64,000 nt of DNA from Streptomyces sp. Y2F8-2 (lineage in GTDB: Bacteria; Actinomycetota; Actinomycetes; Streptomycetales; Streptomycetaceae). This document shows positions 27,095 through 38,472 of the stretch, one piece after another (position 1 is the stretch's first letter; each line of letters begins with the position of its first letter). The stretch covers positions 62,001-126,000 of the forward strand of contig NZ_BNGS01000012.1 of the NCBI RefSeq assembly GCF_014905555.1. Reading direction: 5' to 3'. The translations under genes and the position numbers were made by a program. A model generated the notes under the pieces. That model ran no database searches, had not been told where the DNA came from, and was given only the letters and a program-made list of their open reading frames with translations.

Positions 27095-27979
27095 GTGAAC
27101 GACAACGCACCTCAGCACCCCGGACAGCAGCATCCCCAGCCGGAGTTCCCCCAGCAGGACCAGCCGCATCCGGGCTGGACCGGCCCCATGGACCCGCCGC
27201 CGGACCACGGGGAGGAGTCGTACCGCGGCAGCGGCCTCCTCACGGACCGGAAGGCCGTCATCACCGGCGGCGACTCCGGGATCGGACGCGCCGTCGCGCT
27301 CGCCTACGCGCGGGAGGGCGCGGACATCCTGTTCACCCACCTGGAGCAGGAGAGCGGCGAGGCCCGTGAGACGGCGCGTCTCGTGGAAGAGGCGGGCCGC
27401 AAGGCGGTCCCGGTGTCCTGCGACATCCGTGACGAGGAGCAGTGCGACCGGCTGATCGAACGGGCGCTCTCCGAGTTCGGACGCATCGATGTCCTGGTCA
27501 ACAACGCGGCGTACCAGATGGCCCAGTCCGACGGCATCCAGGCCATCACCACGGAGCAGTTCGACCGGGTGATGCGGACGAACCTGTACGGGATGTTCTG
27601 GCTCTGCAAGAAGGCTCTGCCGCACATCCCGCCCGGCGGATCGATCATCAACACGACGTCCGTCCAGGCGTACAAGCCCAGTCCGCACCTGCTCGACTAC
27701 GCCACGACCAAGGGCGCCATCGTCACCTTCACGCAGGGGCTGGCGCAGATGGTCGCCTCCGACGGCATCCGGGTGAACGCGGTGGCCCCGGGGCCCGTGT
27801 GGACCCCGTTGATCCCGGCCACGCTCCCGGACACCACCAATTTCGGCAAGCAGGCACCCCTGGGCAGGCCCGCCCAGCCGGCCGAGATCGCTCCCGCGTA
27901 CGTCTTCCTCGCCTCCCAGCACGCGAGCTACATCACCGCCGAGATCGTCAACGCCACGGGCGGCACGCCACTGCCCTGA
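27095..27979 (+). CDS. SDR-family oxidoreductase (YhdG/glucose-dehydrogenase-like)
   Basis: A classical short-chain dehydrogenase of 294 residues. A 50-residue Pro/Gln/His-rich leader precedes the Rossmann motif AVITGGDSGIGRAVAL; NNAAYQ, the catalytic Ser in NTTSVQ and Tyr-Lys in DYATTKGAI are all present. The leader with the short PEF/QP-rich segment is typical of stress-induced bacterial SDRs such as those made in sporulation or salt stress. GTG 27095 follows GGCGGGGGG and fits better than ATG 27053. The next gene follows after 43 nt. Confidence 0.88.
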   Translation: MNDNAPQHPGQQHPQPEFPQQDQPHPGWTGPMDPPPDHGEESYRGSGLLTDRKAVITGGDSGIGRAVALAYAREGADILFTHLEQESGEARETARLVEEAGRKAVPVSCDIRDEEQCDRLIERALSEFGRIDVLVNNAAYQMAQSDGIQAITTEQFDRVMRTNLYGMFWLCKKALPHIPPGGSIINTTSVQAYKPSPHLLDYATTKGAIVTFTQGLAQMVASDGIRVNAVAPGPVWTPLIPATLPDTTNFGKQAPLGRPAQPAEIAPAYVFLASQHASYITAEIVNATGGTPLP

Positions 27980-28022
27980 CCGGCCGCGCTTCGACGGCCC
28001 GCCCCGGGGAACTCGGTGCGCC

Positions 28023-29549
28023 ATGAGTGACCACACCGGCACGCAGACGTCGTACTGGATCGAAACGGCACCCGGGGTTCCCCGGCCGGCCCTCACCGAG
28101 GACATCACCGTCGACGTGGCCGTCGTCGGGGGCGGGGTCGCGGGCCTGAGCACCGCCTGGGAGGTGGCGCGCGGCGGCCGCAGCGTCGCCGTGCTGGAGG
28201 CCGGACGCCTCGCCGAGGGCGTCACCGGGTACACGACCGCCAAGCTCTCCGCGCTGCACTCCCTCGTCTACCAGCGACTGCGCCGCACCCGGGGCGCGGA
28301 CGGCGCACGCCTGTACGGCCGTTCCCAACTGGAGGCGATCGGCCGCGCCGCCGAGCTGGTGGACGAACTCGGCATCGACTGCGACTGGGAGACCGCACCG
28401 GCGTTCACCTACGCGACGGACCACGACCGTGTGTCCGAGCTGCGCGCCGAGGCGGAGGCCGCGCGGGAGGCGGGGCTGCCCGCCGAGTTCGTCACCGACA
28501 TGGATCTGCCGTTTCCCGTGGCGGGCGCGGTCAGGGTGGCCGACCAGGTGCAGTTCCACCCGCGCAAGTACCTCCTCGCGCTCGCCGAGGAGCTGGCGCG
28601 CGGCGGCGGGCAGCTGTACGAGCACACCCGCGTGGTCGGACTCCACGAAGGCGAGCCCTGCCGTCTGACCACCGAGGCCGGGCACACGGTCACCGCACGG
28701 GACGTCGTGGTGGCCACCCATTACCCGATCTTCGACCGCGCGATGCTCTTCGCCCGGCTCTCGCCGCGCCGCGAGGTCGTGCTGACGGCACCGATCGACG
28801 CCGGACGCGCGCCGCGGGGCATGTACATCACCCCCGAGGAGAACACGCGGTCGATCCGCACCACCCCCTACCAGGACGGCACGCGTCTGCTGATCGTCAC
28901 CGGCGAGCACTTCACCCCGGGCACCTCCGACACAGGGGAACACCTCACCCGACTGGCCGACTGGGCCACCGAGCACTTCGGGCCCCTGGAGTTCAGGCAC
29001 CGCTGGGCCACCCAGGACAACGACTCCTCGGACACCGTGCCGCTGGTCGGGCTCCTGCACCCGGCGAGCCGCCACACCTACGTCGCCACGGGCTTCGGCG
29101 GCTGGGGGCTCAGCGGCGGTGTCATGGCGGGGCTCCTGCTGTCCGCGCTGATCGACGGGCGCGAGCCGCCGTGGGCGCAGTTGTACGACCCGCGCCGGGT
29201 CGGCACGGTCCTGAGGGAGGCGCCCGCCTTCCTCAAATACCAGGCGAAGGTCGCCCAGCACTTCGTGGGTGATCGTGTGGCGCCGTTCATCGGCGGCGGC
29301 TCGGTCGACGACGTCGCCCCGGGAGACGGCGCGGTACTGCGCGTCGGCGGCCATGTGTGCGCCGTGTCCCGGGACGACTCGGGGCAGCTGCACGCCGTGT
29401 CGGCGCGCTGCACCCACCTGGGCTGCCTCGTCGCCTTCAACCGCGCCGAGCAGGCGTGGGAGTGCCCCTGCCACGGTTCCCGCTTCGACACCGACGGACG
29501 CGTCCTGCAGGGCCCGGCCGTACGGCCGCTGGAGCAGCGGGACGTCTGA
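28023..29549 (+). CDS. FAD-dependent oxidoreductase with C-terminal Rieske domain
   Basis: A 508-residue protein. The N-terminal DAO-type domain carries VVGGGVAGLSTAWEVARGG (FAD dinucleotide site). The C-terminal Rieske [2Fe-2S] domain has the ligand motifs CTHLGC and CPCHGS, separated by about 15 residues. Related fusions (a glycine-oxidase/DadA-like flavoprotein plus Rieske) are common in actinobacteria and cyanobacteria, but their substrate is not established. Electrons from an amine or hydroxy acid oxidation could pass to the cluster. It lies 43 nt after the SDR and may be co-transcribed. Confidence 0.9.
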   Translation: MSDHTGTQTSYWIETAPGVPRPALTEDITVDVAVVGGGVAGLSTAWEVARGGRSVAVLEAGRLAEGVTGYTTAKLSALHSLVYQRLRRTRGADGARLYGRSQLEAIGRAAELVDELGIDCDWETAPAFTYATDHDRVSELRAEAEAAREAGLPAEFVTDMDLPFPVAGAVRVADQVQFHPRKYLLALAEELARGGGQLYEHTRVVGLHEGEPCRLTTEAGHTVTARDVVVATHYPIFDRAMLFARLSPRREVVLTAPIDAGRAPRGMYITPEENTRSIRTTPYQDGTRLLIVTGEHFTPGTSDTGEHLTRLADWATEHFGPLEFRHRWATQDNDSSDTVPLVGLLHPASRHTYVATGFGGWGLSGGVMAGLLLSALIDGREPPWAQLYDPRRVGTVLREAPAFLKYQAKVAQHFVGDRVAPFIGGGSVDDVAPGDGAVLRVGGHVCAVSRDDSGQLHAVSARCTHLGCLVAFNRAEQAWECPCHGSRFDTDGRVLQGPAVRPLEQRDV

Positions 29550-29596
29550 CGACGCCCCTGGGGTACCGGGCGCACGCCGGCCGCGGTTCGGGCGTC

Positions 29597-29656
29597 GGAC
29601 GGGGACGCACGGGACGGGGACGGGCGGGACAGGGACGCACGGACGGGGACGGACGC
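29597..29656. repeat. GGACGGGGACG direct repeats before the 21-bp hairpin
   Basis: The unit (G)GACGGGGACG recurs in several slightly varied copies. The last copy forms the left arm of the perfect 21-bp inverted repeat with the 3' end of the DksA-like gene. It lies wholly in the intergenic gap between convergent genes. Confidence 0.6.
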
Positions 29657-29692
29657 AGGCTTCACATGCCGGCGTCCGTCCCCGTCCGTGCG
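29636..29692. terminator. perfect 21-bp inverted repeat, bidirectional terminator
   Basis: Arms 29636-29656 and 29672-29692 are perfectly complementary over 21 bp with a 15-nt loop. The right arm encodes the last codons of the DksA-like gene (around ARTGTDAG) and its stop codon lies in the loop. The two flanking genes converge, so the hairpin can end both transcripts. Confidence 0.8.
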
Positions 29693-30030
29693 CAGGCGAT
29701 GCAGCGGTCCGTGTGGGGCACCGCCAGCAGTCGGTCGCGGCCGATCTCGCCGCCGCAGGCCGTGCACCGGCCGAAGTCGGGCGCCCCCACCCGGGACAGG
29801 GTGGTGAGGATCCGGTCCAGCAACGTCCGGGCGCGCTCGGTGTCCGTGCGCAGGCTTTCGAGGGCGGCCGTCTTCGCGCTCGCGTCGCCCGCGTCCAGGT
29901 CGCAGTCCGCGGACAGGGCGGACATCTGCGCCTCGGCCGCCGCGAGCTCCACGCGCAGCGCGTCCGCCTCGGCGGTCAGCCGCTCGGCGATGTCACGCAG
30001 GTCGTCGGTCGACAGTTCCGTCGTCGGCAT
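29662..30030 (-). CDS. DksA/TraR C4 zinc-finger protein
   Basis: A 122-residue protein. Residues 1-75 are a long helical, probably coiled-coil, region; the C-terminal zinc finger has CTACG then CIACA (CxxC-x17-CxxC). DksA-type proteins insert the coiled coil into the secondary channel of RNA polymerase and assist ppGpp responses. The acidic tip residues of classical DksA are not obvious, so the function may differ. It lies 34 nt after the broken alcohol dehydrogenase on the same strand. The last codons form one arm of a terminator hairpin. Confidence 0.85.
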   Translation of the reverse strand: MPTTELSTDDLRDIAERLTAEADALRVELAAAEAQMSALSADCDLDAGDASAKTAALESLRTDTERARTLLDRILTTLSRVGAPDFGRCTACGGEIGRDRLLAVPHTDRCIACARTGTDAGM

Positions 30031-30064
30031 GGGTACGTCACCTCGGGTTCCGTCCTCGGGGCGG

Positions 30065-31253
30065 TCACGGCTTGAGCAGGGTCTTGATCATGCCGTCTTC
30101 CTTGGCCTGGAACATCGCGTACGCCTTGGGGGCGTCCTCCAGCGGCATGGCGTGCGTCTTGAAGCCGTCCACGCCGAGGGGGTCCTCGTCCGTGAGCAGG
30201 GGCAGGATGTCCTCCACCCAGTTCCAGACGTTCGCCTGGCCCATGCGCACCTGGACCTGCTTGTCGAACATGGTCAGCAGGGGCACGGGGCTCGCGGCCC
30301 CGCCGTACACCCCGGAGATCGACAGGGTGCCGCCGCGGCGTACCAGGTCGATGGCCGTGTGCAGGGCCCCCAGCCGGTCCACTCCCGCGTGTTCCATCAG
30401 TGGTTGCGCCACCGCGTCGGGCAGATGACCGGTGAGCCACTGCGCGGCCTTGGCGAACGGCGCGCCGTGCGCCTCCATGCCGACGGCGTCGATCACGGAG
30501 TCCGGCCCCCGCCCGTCGGTCAGCTCCCGCACGGCCTCGGTCAGGTCCTTTCCGCTGTGCCGGCGGAGGTCGAAGCAGGTGACTCCGTGCGCCGCGGCGC
30601 GCTCCAGCCGCTCGTCCACCAGGTCCACGCCGATGACCAGACCGGCGCCCCGGTGCCGGGCGATCCTGGTGCACATGTCGCCGATGGGCCCGAGGCCGAG
30701 GACGGCCACGCTGCCGCCCTCCGGCACCGCCGCGTACTCCACCGCCTGCCAGGCGGTCGGCAGCACGTCGGACAGGTACACATAGCGGTCGTCCGGGCGG
30801 CCCCTCGGGCACCTTGATGGGCAGCCTGTCGCCGAACGGCACCCGCATCAGCTCCGCCTGCCCGCCCGGCACCTGTCCGTACAGCTTGGTGTACCCGAAC
30901 AGGGAGGCGCCGGTGCCGCGCTCGCGGACCTGGGTCGTCTCGCACTGCGAGTGCAGGCCCTGGTTGCACATGAAACAGTCACGGCATGAGACGTTGAACG
31001 GGATGACCACCCGGTCGCCCGGCTTGAGCGTGCGAACCTGCGGCCCGACCTCCTCGACGATGCCCATGGGTTCGTGGCCCAGGACGTCACCCTGGTCGAT
31101 GTACGGACCGAAGAGCTCGTACAGGTGGAGGTCGGAACCGCAGATGCCGCTGGACGTGACCCTGACGATGATGTCGTCGGGCTTCTCGATCCGGGGGTCG
31201 GGGACGGTCTCCACGCGGACGTCGCGTCGGCCCTGCCAGGTCAGTGCTCGCAT
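30065..31253 (-). pseudogene. zinc-dependent alcohol dehydrogenase, frameshifted
   Basis: A medium-chain zinc dehydrogenase split in two reading frames. The N-terminal part (31253 down to about 30800) has zinc-site CGSDLHLYE, GHEPMGIVEEVG and four structural Cys in CRDCFMCNQGLHSQC. The C-terminal part (30781 down to 30065) has the NAD-binding GLGPIGDMCTRIA. One extra base in GGG (30795-30797) shifts the frame; removing one G restores LPIKVPEGPPDDRYVYLSDV. Original length would be about 395 residues. The family includes formaldehyde or alcohol dehydrogenases. It could be a real disruption or a sequencing error. Start ATG 31253 has GGAGGAG. Confidence 0.85.
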
Positions 31254-31371
31254 GTTCTGCTCCTCCGGTCTCACCGCATGGCGGGATCGCACCGGTCTTC
31301 CGAGTACCGGGCTCCCGGTCCGAGTCCCCGGGGCGCCCGGTTCGACACACCGACGTGGGGGCCGGCGACGG

Positions 31372-33660
<2,289 letters not shown>

Positions 33661-33774
33661 GTGGTTGCCGCCTTCCGGGCGTCTCGTCCACGCGGCGAAA
33701 CGGGCCGCGGAGGGGGACGCCCTCCCGTGCCCATGGGGAAGCGCCGCGCGCTCGCGTTCGCTTGCCCCGCCTGG

Positions 33775-33799
33775 GTACCCACGCCCTCGTCGGTGAAGC
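33775..33799 (-). promoter_or_regulatory. possible stress-sigma (SigB-like) promoter for katE
   Basis: Read on the minus strand: GCTT at 33796-33799, 15 nt, then GGGTAC at 33775-33780, which resembles the Streptomyces SigB consensus GNNTN14-16GGGTAC/T. It is about 115 nt upstream of katE. The -35 match is imperfect. Confidence 0.35.
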
Positions 33800-33838
33800 G
33801 TGTACGCGGCAGCCAAATGGCCCGGCTGTTCTCCGGCC

Positions 33839-34012
33839 TCAGTCCTCGCCCCGGACGATGTTTCCCTCGGGGTCGCGGCGCGGCCAGGGCCTCTTCCCGT
33901 CGTCGACAGCCGGCACACAGGTGCGCAGGCGGTTGTCGCGCAGGCGGCGGGCCTGCGCCCAACCGGTCTCGGGCGAGCGGACGGCGGGCTTCTCACTTGG
34001 CTGTGCGGTCAC
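33839..34012 (-). CDS. small basic hypothetical protein, 57 residues
   Basis: A complete small frame: GTG 34012 to TGA at 33839. The product starts MTAQPSEKPAVRSPETGWAQ, continues with a basic stretch (ARRLRDNRLRTCVPAVDDGK) and ends RPWPRRDPEGNIVRGED. The regular codon use and the WPRRDPEGN motif suggest a real conserved gene. One cysteine; no signal or membrane segment. It lies 178 nt upstream of katE on the same strand and may share stress control. Function unknown. Confidence 0.6.
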   Translation of the reverse strand: MTAQPSEKPAVRSPETGWAQARRLRDNRLRTCVPAVDDGKRPWPRRDPEGNIVRGED

Positions 34013-34191
34013 GGCAGTTCATCTTCCTTCTGCATCCTCGAGCGCCGGACCTCATCTCACCGGGGCCTCACGGCGCTTGCTGACCGAGTCCCCAGGGACG
34101 GCGCGCGGAAACGGGCCGCCGTGAGGTGCGCAGCCTTTCTGCGGAACGCCCCGTGCGCATCGCCCGAAACGGCCGGGTGAGGCGTCGGGTT

Positions 34192-34207
34192 CGCCGGGTA
34201 CCCGGCG
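34192..34207. promoter_or_regulatory. 16-bp palindrome containing a SigB-like -10, upstream of CBS gene
   Basis: CGCCGGGTACCCGGCG at 34192-34207 is a perfect palindrome 44 nt upstream of the CBS-domain start. It contains GGGTAC (34196-34201), matching a SigB-type -10. It may be both promoter and operator. Confidence 0.4.
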
Positions 34208-34251
34208 GCCGAGCGCGGTGACCGGCACCGCAGCGTTGCGCGAAGGGAGAC

Positions 34252-34674
34252 ATGATGGCCCAGCACGTACGCGACATCATGACCGCCGCACCCGTGACGG
34301 TCGGACCGCAGACCCCGGTGGCGACCGTGGCCCAGGTGATGCGCGACCAGAACATCGGCGCGGTCCTCGTGACGGAGGGCGACCGGCTGCGCGGGCTGGT
34401 CAGCGACCGCGACCTGGTGGTCCGCACGGTCGCGGAGGGAGCGGACCCGCGGGAGACCACGGTGGATCGCGCGTGCAGCGGCGACCTGGTCACCGTGAGC
34501 CCCGAGGACGAACTGGACCGCGCGCTACGGCTGATGCGCGAGCACTCCGTGCGCCGTGTCCCGGTCGTCGAGAACGGGGAGCCCGTGGGTATCGTGTCCC
34601 TCGGCGACCTGGCCATCGAGCGGGACCCGGAGTCGGCGCTCGGTGACATCAGCGTCGCGAAGTCCAACCGGTAG
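34252..34674 (+). CDS. CBS-domain-pair protein
   Basis: A 140-residue protein made of two CBS motifs in tandem. The first begins VRDIMTAAPVTVGPQTPVAT with LRGLVSDRDLVVR; the second is SGDLVTVSPEDELDRALRLM with VGIVSLGDLAIE. CBS pairs bind adenosine nucleotides and sense energy state. ATG 34252 or ATG 34255 can start; the second has better spacing from GAAGGGAG. Such stand-alone CBS proteins in Streptomyces are often stress-induced. Confidence 0.92.
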   Translation: MMAQHVRDIMTAAPVTVGPQTPVATVAQVMRDQNIGAVLVTEGDRLRGLVSDRDLVVRTVAEGADPRETTVDRACSGDLVTVSPEDELDRALRLMREHSVRRVPVVENGEPVGIVSLGDLAIERDPESALGDISVAKSNR

Positions 34675-34682
34675 GACGGGTG

Positions 34683-36059
34683 TCAACCGGCCGGTTCGGA
34701 GCGTGTGGCACCGCCCCGGCCCAGCGGGGCGGTGCGCCGCCAGGGCCCCAGGGACTCCAACTGGCCCGCCACCGCCAGCAGTTCCCGCTCCGAGCCCGGC
34801 CGTCCCACCAGTTGCACCGCGCAGGGCGCGCCGTTCGGGAGGGTGCCGAACGGGACCGACATCGCCGGCCAGCCCGTGAGGTTCCAGGGCGGGGTTATGG
34901 GGGAGTAGGCGGTGTTCGTCAGCACGTTGCGCAGCCAGCCGCGCTCGTGCCAGGCATCGGCGACCGGGCCGCGACGGGCGAGCGCCGGGGTGAGCAGCAC
35001 GTCGTGCGCGGCGAAGAACGGTTCGAGGAGCCGACGCAGTTGCTCGCGCCGGTCACCGGACCGCACGCTCCCGACGAAACGCCGCCCCACCGCCGCGTGC
35101 ACCCGGGTGCGCCGGGCCAGCCGCCGCGGATCGAGGTCCTCCGCGTCCACCGAGGTACCCGCCGTCCAGTGCGCCAGCGACGTCGTGCCCAGCCACCAGG
35201 GGTACGGCGGCTCGTCCGGCCGCACGTCGTGACCGGCCCTCGACAGCAGTGCCCCCGCCGCCCGGGCCGCGTCCGCGTACGGGCGGCTCACCGTGACGCC
35301 GAGCAGGGGGCTGCGCAGGGAGAGCGCGACCCTGCGTGGCGCGGTCCTGGGCGCGTGATCCTGTCCTGTCCCCGCCAGGACGTCGAACATCAGCCGTGCG
35401 TCCTCGACCGTCGTCGCCAGCGGCCCGTTCTCGGACATGCCGAACCAGTCGCCGTTGCCGATGCCCGCGGGGATCACGCCGTGGCCGGGCTTGATGGTGA
35501 CGAGGCCGCAGTTCGCGGCCGGGATGCGCAGCGACCCCATCCCGTCGTTGCCGAGCGCGACCGGCACCATCCCGGCGGCCACCGCCGCCGCGCTGCCGCC
35601 GGAGGAGCCGCCCGCCGTGCGCGTCAGGTCCCACGGGTTCCGGGCGGTCCCGTGCACCCCTTCCGTGGTGCCGAAGACGCACAGCTCCGGCACGTTGGTC
35701 AGACCGACCACCACCGCGCCCGCCGCGCGCAGCCGGGCCACCGTGACATGGTCCCGCTCGGCGGGCGTGTCGGGGGTCGCGGCCGAGCCGTTGCGCGCCG
35801 ACTCGCCGCGCACCGCCAGATTGTCCTTGACCGCCAGGGGAACGCCGGCCAGCGGCAGATCGGCCAGGTCCGCGCGTGCCGCGACCTCGTCGGCCTCGGC
35901 GAGCGCCGCCTCCGTGCGGACCCGGCGGAAGGCGCCGACGCGGCCGTCCAGCTCCTCGATCCGCGAGAGGTGCTCCGCCGCCACCTCCCGCGGGGTGACC
36001 CGCTTCTCCCGTACGGCGGCTGCGATCTCGGCGGCGGTCCGGCCGACCCAGCTGGTCAC
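34683..36059 (-). CDS. amidase-signature family protein
   Basis: A 458-residue amidase. The Ser-cisSer-Lys catalytic triad is visible: Lys in LAVKDNLAV, cis-Ser in TRTAGGSSGGSAAAVAAG, with the nucleophile Ser in the same GGSSGGS region. The domain runs nearly full length. These enzymes hydrolyse a range of amides, and substrate cannot be told from sequence; GatA is excluded by the lack of gatBC neighbours. GTG 36059 with AGGGAGC is preferred over the longer frame, whose upstream part is not coding-like. It ends 8 nt from the CBS gene stop. Confidence 0.88.
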   Translation of the reverse strand: MTSWVGRTAAEIAAAVREKRVTPREVAAEHLSRIEELDGRVGAFRRVRTEAALAEADEVAARADLADLPLAGVPLAVKDNLAVRGESARNGSAATPDTPAERDHVTVARLRAAGAVVVGLTNVPELCVFGTTEGVHGTARNPWDLTRTAGGSSGGSAAAVAAGMVPVALGNDGMGSLRIPAANCGLVTIKPGHGVIPAGIGNGDWFGMSENGPLATTVEDARLMFDVLAGTGQDHAPRTAPRRVALSLRSPLLGVTVSRPYADAARAAGALLSRAGHDVRPDEPPYPWWLGTTSLAHWTAGTSVDAEDLDPRRLARRTRVHAAVGRRFVGSVRSGDRREQLRRLLEPFFAAHDVLLTPALARRGPVADAWHERGWLRNVLTNTAYSPITPPWNLTGWPAMSVPFGTLPNGAPCAVQLVGRPGSERELLAVAGQLESLGPWRRTAPLGRGGATRSEPAG

Positions 36060-36203
36060 GGGCGCTCCCTGTCGGTGCTCGGCGTGGTTGGCGCATGGGC
36101 GTACTGGCGAGTACGAGCAGCACTCTGCCGTGCCGGCGGCGCCACGTCGAGAGCCCGGGGGAGACCTGTCACCAGGGTCACCCTCCAACGACCCGCCCTT
36201 TCC

Positions 36204-38384
36204 CTAGTCGTTCCGCCGCACCTCCAGCAGCAGTGCCTGGTCCGGGTTGAGGTTGGGCATGGGCAGTCCGGCCACCGTGAGCACCGGACCGGGGAGCGCG
36301 AGCCAGTCGTCGAGTGCGGTGGTCAGCCACGCCGGGCCCGAGGTCTGGTGGAAGGACGGCAGCCCCAGTTCGGTACGGACCCGTACCCGGTAGGTGGCCT
36401 CGGGGGCGAGGCCGGGCAGCTGCACCCGTCCGGACTGCCCCTCGGGCGAGGTGGCCACCCGGGCCCAGCAGTAGAGCGCGGCGGCACCGTCGTGCGCCAC
36501 GACCCCGTGCAGCAGGGTCGCGTCGCCGGCCAGGTCGGCGCGGACCGTGCGGCCGCCGTGCAGCAGGGGGCGCAGTTCCCGGTAGAGCGCGGCCCAGGCG
36601 GTGAGCCGCGCGAGTTCCTCGGGGGCGCACCGGGTGATGTCCTGTTCGATGCCTGCATGCCCGAACAGGGCCGTGGTCAGCCGGAAGGCATCCGAGCTGA
36701 CCCGGGCGGTGGTGTGACTGGTGCCGGAGCCGACGTGGGCGCCGATCAGCTCGGGCGGCAGCAGTTGGGCCGTCCACCGCTGGATCATTTGACGCTCCAC
36801 CGGATCGTTGCAGTCCGAGGCCCAGACCCGGTCGGTGCGGGCCAGGATGCCGAGGTCGATCCGGCCGCCGCCGCTGGCGCAGCTCTCGATCTCCAGCCCG
36901 GGGTGGCGCTCCTTGAGGGCGTCGATCAGCCGGTACAGCGCGAGGACCTGGGCGTGCGCGACCGGGCGGTCGGCGCCGCCGTGCACGGCCTCGTGGAGCT
37001 CCCGGTTGTGGTCCCACTTCAGGTAGGCGATGCCGTACTTGTCCACCAGGGCGTCCAGCGCGCCCAGCAGGTAGTCCCACACCTGCGGGTTGGCCAGATC
37101 CAGGACGTGCTGGTGCCGGGAGGACGGTCCGACGCCGCGCGCCGGGCCGAGGACCCAGTCGGGGTGTTCCCTGGCCAGGTCGGAATCCAGGTTGACCATC
37201 TCGGGCTCGACCCACAGCCCGAACTCCATGCCGAGCGAGCGCACATGGTCCACCAGCGGCGTCAGGCCCTCGGGCCACACCACCGGGTCCACCGTCCAGT
37301 CCCCCAGCCCGGCGTGGTCCGAGCGGCGCCCGCGGAACCAGCCGTCGTCGAGCACGAAACGCTCGACACCGACCTCGGCGGCCTTGTCGGCGAGCCGCAG
37401 CAGCCGGTCCAGATCGTGGTCGAAGTACACCGCCTCCCAGCTGTTGAGGATCAGCGGGCGGGGGGTGCGCGGATGGGCGGGACGGGCCCGCAGCAGGGTG
37501 TGGAAACGGTCCGCGAGCCCGTCGAGGCCCTGGTCGGACCAGGTGAAGTGACACACCGGCGTGGTGTACGACTCACCGGGGGCGAGCCGGATCTCCCCGG
37601 GCCGCAGCAGCTCTCCGCCGCCGAGCACCGCGGCATGGGTGCCCGCGCCCTCCGGCAGCTGCTCGACGAGATACCGCTGGTCGCCGCTCCAGGAGAGGTG
37701 CACACCCCACACCTCGCCGTGGCGGAAACCGAACCCCGGCACGCCGACCGTCACCAGGTAGGGCGAGTCCAGGCCGGGTTTGCCGCGCCGCACCTCTCGG
37801 GAGTAGGTGCCGAATCCCAGCGGGCGGCGCTGCGGGGAGCGCTCCCGACTCCACTTGCCGGTGAAGTCCAGGATCTCCGCGGCCCGGCGCGGCAGCGGCA
37901 GCATGGTGGTGACCTGCGCGAGGTCGTACGGCTCCGGGGCGGCGTCCGGTCGGCGGCCGATCCGCGTCTGCACGCCCAGGACGCCGGAGGGCTCCAGGCG
38001 GTAGGTGACGGTGACGTCGAGCCCGGCTCCGGCGTCGGTGAGGTCCAGGGAAAGCTCCCCGCCCTCGGCCTGCGGGTGGTACGACGTCCCGGCCAGGCTG
38101 AGCCGCGGTGCGGCGGCGGTGCCGGCCAGGTGGCCCTGGTGGGCCGGGGTGCCGGACCAGCCGTCCGCCTCGGTGGGCCAGACGGTGAACCGGCGCGGGA
38201 TGTCGATGGAGTTGTTCAGCACGGCGGGCTCACCGGTCAGGGCGAGCGCCGCCAGGCCGTCCTCCGTCAGCTCGCCCAGGTCGGCTCCCCAGTGCAGGAC
38301 TCTGGGCACCGGCTCGGCGAGCTCGACGACGAGTGAGGTGCCGGCCGCGCGCAGGGTCACGATTCGCGCGGTGGTGTCAGGCAT
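36204..38384 (-). CDS. GH36 alpha-galactosidase, cytoplasmic
   Basis: A 726-residue alpha-galactosidase of family GH36 with no signal peptide, so it acts on imported oligosaccharides. N-terminal beta-supersandwich domain, TIM barrel from about residue 280 (FVLDDGWFRGRR), nucleophile Asp in AYLKWDHNRELH and acid/base Asp in VWASDCNDPVERQMI. ATG 38384 has AAAGGA 8 nt upstream. It is the last gene of the glycan locus: 89 nt past the binding lipoprotein gene. Raffinose-type galactosides or alpha-galactosyl side chains are likely substrates. Confidence 0.94.
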   Translation of the reverse strand: MPDTTARIVTLRAAGTSLVVELAEPVPRVLHWGADLGELTEDGLAALALTGEPAVLNNSIDIPRRFTVWPTEADGWSGTPAHQGHLAGTAAAPRLSLAGTSYHPQAEGGELSLDLTDAGAGLDVTVTYRLEPSGVLGVQTRIGRRPDAAPEPYDLAQVTTMLPLPRRAAEILDFTGKWSRERSPQRRPLGFGTYSREVRRGKPGLDSPYLVTVGVPGFGFRHGEVWGVHLSWSGDQRYLVEQLPEGAGTHAAVLGGGELLRPGEIRLAPGESYTTPVCHFTWSDQGLDGLADRFHTLLRARPAHPRTPRPLILNSWEAVYFDHDLDRLLRLADKAAEVGVERFVLDDGWFRGRRSDHAGLGDWTVDPVVWPEGLTPLVDHVRSLGMEFGLWVEPEMVNLDSDLAREHPDWVLGPARGVGPSSRHQHVLDLANPQVWDYLLGALDALVDKYGIAYLKWDHNRELHEAVHGGADRPVAHAQVLALYRLIDALKERHPGLEIESCASGGGRIDLGILARTDRVWASDCNDPVERQMIQRWTAQLLPPELIGAHVGSGTSHTTARVSSDAFRLTTALFGHAGIEQDITRCAPEELARLTAWAALYRELRPLLHGGRTVRADLAGDATLLHGVVAHDGAAALYCWARVATSPEGQSGRVQLPGLAPEATYRVRVRTELGLPSFHQTSGPAWLTTALDDWLALPGPVLTVAGLPMPNLNPDQALLLEVRRND

Positions 38385-38472
38385 GCAGAGTCCTTTCATG
38401 GATCCGGCCCGCCGGACGGACCCTGCTCGTGGGCCGCGTCCGGCGCCCGGACAACCGGTTGCCTTCGGTGGT

